DNA of 18,057 nt from Ancrocorticia sp039812645 (GTDB taxonomy: Bacteria; Actinomycetota; Actinomycetes; Actinomycetales; Actinomycetaceae), in assembly GCA_039812645.1 (NCBI GenBank), contig JBDIAV010000072.1, positions 1-18,057 of the forward strand, given 5' to 3'. Position 1 is the first letter of the stretch. Each line of letters starts with the position of its first letter. Position numbers and translations under genes: made by a program. Of this stretch, positions 13,973-18,057 are shown piece after piece. The notes below the pieces were generated by a model, which was not told where the DNA came from, did not search any database, and saw only the letters and a list, made by a program, of their open reading frames with translations.

Positions 13973-15220
13973 ATGAGCAAGAACAATAACCCCATCCTTC
14001 CGGTGATCTTCGGCTTCGATATCGCCGACTATGCCTTTGCGAGGATCTTCCATGAGGCCATCGGAGTTCGTTCTCTCGTGGTGACCGAGATCCGTCGCGG
14101 TCCCATCAATGACTCAAGCATTTTCGATACACAGATGATCCCATTGGGCACCGTCAATGTGGAGGAGAAGTTCATTGCACTGCTCCACCAGATTGCGGCG
14201 GAGCATCCGGACGAGCGGCTCGTGCTATGTATCAACTCTGATGAGGGCGTGGACTTCGTCTCGCGCCACCGCGCGGAACTAGAAGACCGCTGGTTCCTTC
14301 CTTACGCTCCGGCTTCCGCGGTAGAAACGGCGAACTCGAAGCGTGCGATGGCAGAACTCATTGCATCCCTTGATTTCCCGGTTCCCGGACGCACCTCGGT
14401 GGATCTTTCCCAGCCGGAGACCTGGCGGGAGAATCTGGAGAAGGTGACGTTCCCCGTCGTCGTCAAACCGGAAGATGGCGCTGAACTGACTACGTATCAT
14501 CACCAGGGGTTGCGCAAAGCAATGCCCATTGACACCCTTGACGAAGCTCTCGCAACCTTTACCGCGTGGCACGCCAACGGGGTTCCGATTTGCCTTATCG
14601 TGCAGGAGCTTATCCCCGGTGACGACACCACGCAATGGGTCGTCAACGGCTACGTCGATTCGCACGGCGAGATCACCGCGACGGGTTCTGGGCGCGTGCT
14701 CCTTGGTCTACATCAGCCGGAGGTTATCGGTAACGCGGCGATGATCCTCGTTCAACGTAACGACGAACTGATCGCGCAAGCGCAGAAGATCGTACGTGCC
14801 GCGGGCATACGCGGCTTCTTCTCCATGGACGTGAAGATCGACCCGCGCACCGGCACAGCGTACTGGCTTGACCTCAACCCGCGTATTGGGCGCGGCCACT
14901 ACTACCTTAAAGTGGGCGGGATTGACCTGGCGAAGGCGATGCTTGCGGATATGGAGGGGCAGGCCGCGCCGTACCAGACGAACGGCGCGGACGGTATCTA
15001 CACTGTTGTCCCTATGTGTCTCGCCAACCGCACCTACCTGCGAGACAAGGATCTCTACAGGCACGTCAAGCGGGTGCACCGGAAGCGTGGTGCCGTCAAT
15101 CCACTCGCCTATGCGAAGGACCGCCACCTTAAGCGAACCATCTACCGCCTTATCAATCTCCTCAACCAATGGCGTCAGATGCGGGCGTTCTACCCTCAGC
15201 CAACGGAGTCAGGTTTTTAG
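13973..15220 (+). CDS. ATP-grasp carboxylate-amine ligase, probable D-amino-acid (D-Asp/D-Glu) ligase of the peptidoglycan cross-bridge
   Basis: A cytoplasmic 415-residue enzyme of the ATP-grasp superfamily, which activates a carboxylate as acyl-phosphate and joins it to an amine. An N-terminal Rossmann-like part (1-115; VIFGFDIADYAFARIFHEA) precedes the ATP-grasp core. The core has SKRAMAELIASLDFPVP (122-138), FPVVVKPEDG with ATP-contacting K165, QELIPGDD with E212, MDVKID with D286, and WLDLNPRIGRG with metal ligands D300 and N302 and R304. This layout recalls the D-aspartate ligase family that builds D-Asp bridges in enterococci. It is co-transcribed with murJ and followed by a Fem-type transferase, which supports addition of a D-dicarboxylic amino acid to the bridge. 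D-Glu is attractive because A5-alpha walls with terminal D-Glu are reported in Actinomycetaceae, but substrate identity is inference. Fold confidence is high; function moderate. Confidence 0.82.
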   Translation: MSKNNNPILPVIFGFDIADYAFARIFHEAIGVRSLVVTEIRRGPINDSSIFDTQMIPLGTVNVEEKFIALLHQIAAEHPDERLVLCINSDEGVDFVSRHRAELEDRWFLPYAPASAVETANSKRAMAELIASLDFPVPGRTSVDLSQPETWRENLEKVTFPVVVKPEDGAELTTYHHQGLRKAMPIDTLDEALATFTAWHANGVPICLIVQELIPGDDTTQWVVNGYVDSHGEITATGSGRVLLGLHQPEVIGNAAMILVQRNDELIAQAQKIVRAAGIRGFFSMDVKIDPRTGTAYWLDLNPRIGRGHYYLKVGGIDLAKAMLADMEGQAAPYQTNGADGIYTVVPMCLANRTYLRDKDLYRHVKRVHRKRGAVNPLAYAKDRHLKRTIYRLINLLNQWRQMRAFYPQPTESGF

Positions 15221-15285
15221 GGGCCTCGTTGGAGATTTCAAGGAGCTTCCGGGCCGAATCTTAAGCGTAAGCTGTGAACACAATA

Positions 15286-15319
15286 AGTCTCCTCTAAGAC
15301 TCTCCTCATATGTGGGGAG
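15286..15319 (+). other. Two short hairpins in the ATP-grasp/Fem intergenic region
   Basis: The 142-bp gap 15221-15362 contains AGTCT/AGACT (15286-15290 with 15297-15301) and immediately after it a 7-bp stem with one G-U pair (15302-15308 with 15313-15319, loop TATG). No T-run follows. This could be a weak terminator or part of the 5' untranslated region of the Fem gene. A promoter for that gene is not clear: a GAATCT at 15351-15356 is six bases before the ATG but departs from TANNNT at its first base. Confidence 0.4.
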
Positions 15320-15362
15320 CCTCCTTTGCGCAAGGCGGGACGATAGTGAAGAATCTGTTCTC

Positions 15363-16631
15363 ATGGACTTCACTCGGCTCTCAGACCAGGACTATCAGGC
15401 ATTCGTTGCGGCACAAGAAAGGTGTTTCTATACCCAGTTGCCCGTATACGGTGATGTTCGGGAGGCCGAGGGATTTACGGTCGAGCGAGTAGGGCTTGTA
15501 CACAATGGCGACGTCAGAGGCGTGGCAACGATTGTTTATCAGCCCTGGAAGAAGCTATTTCGTCGAGCGGTTGTACCTTATGGTCCGGTCATTGATTGGA
15601 ATGATAGGGATCTGGTTCGCAGCTTCTTCGAGCACCTCATTTCCTGGGTGGAACGGGACCGGAAGGTTCTGACGCTGCGTGTTAACCCGCTGCTCAAGCG
15701 CCGCGAGTACCGTGATATCAGCCCGATCAAGACAAACGAGAATGCTGGCTTCTTCGAGACCGTGATGGAGGATCTTGGGGCGGAGCGCGTGACGAAGGAG
15801 TTTTACGAGTCGTCGGATATCCAGGTGCGTTTCGCGTACGTCAAGGATCTTGCATCGATGGATTATGACGCCGCCGTCGCTTCGTGCCACCAGACCGTGC
15901 GCACCGCATTCCGGAAAGCGGGAGCCAACGGGGTCACGGTCAAGTTCCTTGGCCCCGAGGACTTCCATATCCTCGAGAACGTTATGACCCACACCGCCGA
16001 ACGCACGGCGATGGAGAGGGTTGCCCCAGCTATGATGTCCTACTATCGCGATCTCATGGCGCGTATGGGTCCCGAGGGCGTGCTTCTTCCGGCGGCCATC
16101 CTTAGCTGTCCCGATGCTCTCGGTCAGATCGCCGAGGAGCGTGAACTGGTCACCGCCGAAATTGCGACCTTGGAGGCTTTAGAACGCGCTGCCCATGAGC
16201 AGGATCGCCACCTGGGCAAGAAGCAACGCAACAGGTTAAAAGAGCTGCGCTCTCGAGTCGAGGTATTGGACCGGCGTGCGAACGAGACGGAAGCAATCCG
16301 CTCCGAATATGGCGACGACGTCGTCCTGTCCGCAAGTCTCTTCGTCCATTCGCCCCATGAACTCGTCTATTTGATTTCCGGCTCCTACGCACAGTTCCAG
16401 AGTTACTCCGGCATCTACCTCATCCATCGGGCGATGATCGAGTGGGCGTTGGAACGCGATGTGCGCTGGTACAACATGTTTGGTATCACCGGAGATTTCA
16501 CCTCGGATGCCTCGGATGCCGGCGTGCTGCATTTCAAACGCCAGTTTAATGGCGATGTCGAAGAATACGTGGGAACCTACGATATTCCCCTGCGTAAGTG
16601 CCTCGCGTCGGCGTTGAACGCGGTGGGGTAG
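15363..16631 (+). CDS. FemABX-family aminoacyl-tRNA-dependent peptidoglycan bridge transferase (paralogue 1)
   Basis: Expected to transfer an amino acid from aminoacyl-tRNA onto the lysine side chain (or growing bridge) of lipid II at the inner membrane face. The protein has 422 residues, typical of the family. Two GNAT-like subdomains are visible: the first includes YQPWKKLFRRAVVPYGPVIDW (59-79), and the second includes KEFYESSDIQVRFAY (145-159), QTVRTAFRKAGANGV (177-191), TAERTAM (211-217) and FKRQFNGDVEEYVGTY (391-406). A charged helical insertion at about 251-315 matches the coiled-coil arm that in FemA/FemX contacts tRNA. The start is the first in-frame ATG, and MDFTRLSDQDYQAF aligns with the paralogue's MRFVRLTADAYATF. 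Ribosome binding is weak (GAAG, poor spacing). The amino acid transferred cannot be deduced; Lys or Ala would suit the bridge type suspected. Confidence 0.88.
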   Translation: MDFTRLSDQDYQAFVAAQERCFYTQLPVYGDVREAEGFTVERVGLVHNGDVRGVATIVYQPWKKLFRRAVVPYGPVIDWNDRDLVRSFFEHLISWVERDRKVLTLRVNPLLKRREYRDISPIKTNENAGFFETVMEDLGAERVTKEFYESSDIQVRFAYVKDLASMDYDAAVASCHQTVRTAFRKAGANGVTVKFLGPEDFHILENVMTHTAERTAMERVAPAMMSYYRDLMARMGPEGVLLPAAILSCPDALGQIAEERELVTAEIATLEALERAAHEQDRHLGKKQRNRLKELRSRVEVLDRRANETEAIRSEYGDDVVLSASLFVHSPHELVYLISGSYAQFQSYSGIYLIHRAMIEWALERDVRWYNMFGITGDFTSDASDAGVLHFKRQFNGDVEEYVGTYDIPLRKCLASALNAVG

Positions 16632-16662
16632 GGCGGATTTCCAACGCGACAGAGTGGTGAGA

Positions 16663-16709
16663 TAAGGCGACGACGGCCCGCAAGGTAACCCCGGGCCGTC
16701 GTCGCCTTA
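16663..16709. terminator. Bidirectional terminator between the convergent Fem genes
   Basis: Perfect 18-bp inverted repeat, arms 16663-16680 (TAAGGCGACGACGGCCCG) and 16692-16709, with an 11-base loop. It sits 31 bases after the plus-strand Fem stop and 41 bases after the minus-strand Fem stop. Arms begin with TAA and end with TTA, and T-rich bases lie outside, so it can act in either direction. Confidence 0.88.
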
Positions 16710-16750
16710 CTTAATCTTCCGTACCGTCGATGAGACAGTGTGGATCCAGC

Positions 16751-18010
16751 TTAGGAGATCGCGCCCAGCTGCTTGGCGAGCCGCGGGTGAATCGGCAGCA
16801 CGTAGGTGCCGATGAACTCTTCGACATTCCCGTTCAGCCAGCGCTTGAAGGCGAGAACCGGAGCATCCACCGCAGTTTCGTCAAACACTCCGGAGACACC
16901 GAAGGTGTTGTAGACCTCCAAGCCCATGTCGCAAGCCAGTTTGAACATGGCGCGCTCAACGGGGTAGTCGCGACCGTAGGAGTTAAAACGCTTGTCCATG
17001 CCGCCGAGCAGCAGGATGATCTCCTTACCAGCCACGAAGGACAGGGCGCTGTTGAAGGGGATGTTGTCGCCGTATTCGTCGAGTGTTTGCTGCGCGGTGG
17101 CCTCCTGCTCGTCGAGGAGGGGGAAGCGCTTGTTCACCTGGTCGATGTCGCGGTCGCGGGCCTTTGTGGGCCTGCGAGCCTCCAGTACCGCGAGGCGTTC
17201 CTTCAGCTCCTCGCGCTCGGCGCGAATCTGTTCGAGGTAGCGCACGGGGGAAAGGTAGGCAACGGAGAGGAATGCGCGCTCGGGCCCGAGCTCCTTCATG
17301 AGGTTGCGGTACAGGTTTTCCGACGAACTGGTGATTCCAGCCATCTTGGTACGCTCGGCCGTCGACTCGTGAAGCTGCTCAAATACGTCGAACTCCTCGG
17401 GCGGCAGGAAACGCACCTCGACACCGTATCGACCCTCGTTGTGGAAGCGACGGCGCAGCCCCTTGCTCAGTGTGGCGGTGGCTTCCTCGAAGCTCATCCC
17501 GGCGATGTTCTTCGTATAGATGTAACGGATCTGAATATCCGGCTGCTCGTAGAACTCCTTGTCGATGCGAGTCATGCCGAGCGATCGGAACTGGATATCG
17601 ACATCCTCGCCGAGCTTGGACTTCTCGACCACGTGGATGTCCTCGTAGAAGTTCTTGGGCACGAGAGGGCAGATGCTCACAGCAAGCACCTTGGGATGGT
17701 TCTTGCGCAGGAAGGCCGTCAGCTCGGTGAAGAAGAAATTCACCAGCTCCTTGTTTTCCCAGTCGAGTGTGGGGCCATAGTTCATGAGGCCACGCTGGAA
17801 GAACTTCTTCCACGGCTGGAAGAGCAGCAGCCCGGCTCCGATGACCTTCTCAGAGTCCTCCGTTGGCCCGTCAACTACGCCCACGTACTCCACCTCGTGC
17901 CCGTCAGTTTGGCGAGCAAGGCCATACTCGGGCATCTGGGGGACGAACTGGCGTTCGACGGTGCTCATGAATGTTGCATAGGCATCGGCAGTCAGACGTA
18001 CAAATCGCAT
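16751..18010 (-). CDS. FemABX-family aminoacyl-tRNA-dependent peptidoglycan bridge transferase (paralogue 2)
   Basis: A 419-residue relative of the facing transferase, with the same predicted job at a different step or with a different amino acid. Shared landmarks, in order: MRFVRLTADAY at the start, FQPWKKFFQRGLMNYGPTLDW (64-84), KEFYEQPDIQIRYIY (151-165), SKGLRRRFHNEGRYGVEVRF (182-201), STAERTKM (216-223), a charged coiled-coil arm (about 258-310) and FKRWLNGNVEEFIGTY (388-403). Inspection of these blocks suggests roughly 40-50 percent identity within them, with clear divergence elsewhere, so this is an old duplication rather than a recent copy. A TAGGCT hexamer six bases before the ATG, with no Shine-Dalgarno sequence, suggests a leaderless message independent of the murJ operon. 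The gene ends in TAA and converges on the shared hairpin. Confidence 0.9.
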   Translation of the reverse strand: MRFVRLTADAYATFMSTVERQFVPQMPEYGLARQTDGHEVEYVGVVDGPTEDSEKVIGAGLLLFQPWKKFFQRGLMNYGPTLDWENKELVNFFFTELTAFLRKNHPKVLAVSICPLVPKNFYEDIHVVEKSKLGEDVDIQFRSLGMTRIDKEFYEQPDIQIRYIYTKNIAGMSFEEATATLSKGLRRRFHNEGRYGVEVRFLPPEEFDVFEQLHESTAERTKMAGITSSSENLYRNLMKELGPERAFLSVAYLSPVRYLEQIRAEREELKERLAVLEARRPTKARDRDIDQVNKRFPLLDEQEATAQQTLDEYGDNIPFNSALSFVAGKEIILLLGGMDKRFNSYGRDYPVERAMFKLACDMGLEVYNTFGVSGVFDETAVDAPVLAFKRWLNGNVEEFIGTYVLPIHPRLAKQLGAIS

Positions 18011-18016
18011 GGGTTA

Positions 18017-18022
18017 AGCCTA
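18017..18022 (-). promoter_or_regulatory. -10 hexamer TAGGCT of the minus-strand Fem gene (leaderless promoter)
   Basis: Read on the minus strand, TAGGCT is followed by TAACCC and then ATG, so the hexamer is six bases from the start, identical in sequence and spacing to the dgt promoter. Only 35 bases upstream remain in the window, and no clear -35 is seen in them. Confidence 0.55.
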
Positions 18023-18057
18023 GGCGGTTTCGCGCCAAAGTTGGACTTCTTCGCACC

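Noticed and set aside
14868..15362. Extension of the first Fem protein upstream of the ATG at 15363
   Set aside because: The frame is open but runs out of phase through the ATP-grasp gene; the family start motif begins at the ATG and aligns with the paralogue.

Overview
The window looks like a chromosomal segment of a high-GC Gram-positive bacterium, most likely Actinomycetaceae (Trueperella, Arcanobacterium or Actinomyces-like). This rests on GC-rich codon use, the dus / dgt / dnaG order, the actinobacterial style of DnaG and Dgt, and a peptidoglycan cross-bridge gene set that fits an L-lysine cell wall. The species assignment is inference. I see no mobile element, CRISPR array or phage gene.

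Region 1 (1-5820) is housekeeping. It holds the 3' part of a DusB/NifR3-type tRNA dihydrouridine synthase, a cytoplasmic GH13 alpha-glucan enzyme, a dGTPase-like dNTP triphosphohydrolase (dgt), DNA primase (dnaG) and a CAU-anticodon tRNA with its own promoter and a strong hairpin terminator.

Region 2 (5861-11959) is a peptide/oligopeptide ABC importer. Its genes encode a lipoprotein substrate-binding protein, two permeases and one polypeptide carrying both ATPases. A leader of about 370 bp precedes it and is packed with inverted repeats, some mutually exclusive. A second hairpin separates the binding-protein gene from the permease genes, which overlap one another.

Region 3 (12042-18010) is a cell-wall module: lipid II flippase MurJ with a long N-terminal extension, an ATP-grasp ligase resembling D-amino-acid (D-Asp/D-Glu) ligases, and two paralogous FemABX-type aminoacyl-tRNA-dependent transferases. 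The transferase genes face each other across a perfect 18-bp bidirectional terminator. Read together, the two transferases would add L-amino acids to the stem-peptide lysine, the ATP-grasp enzyme would add a D-dicarboxylic residue, and MurJ would flip the finished precursor. This is the best candidate in the window for an incompletely described system.

Four genes (dgt, dnaG, murJ and the minus-strand Fem gene) have no Shine-Dalgarno sequence but carry a TANNNT hexamer exactly six bases before the start codon. That geometry predicts leaderless mRNAs. The genes with ordinary Shine-Dalgarno sites are the GH13 enzyme, the transporter genes and the ATP-grasp ligase.
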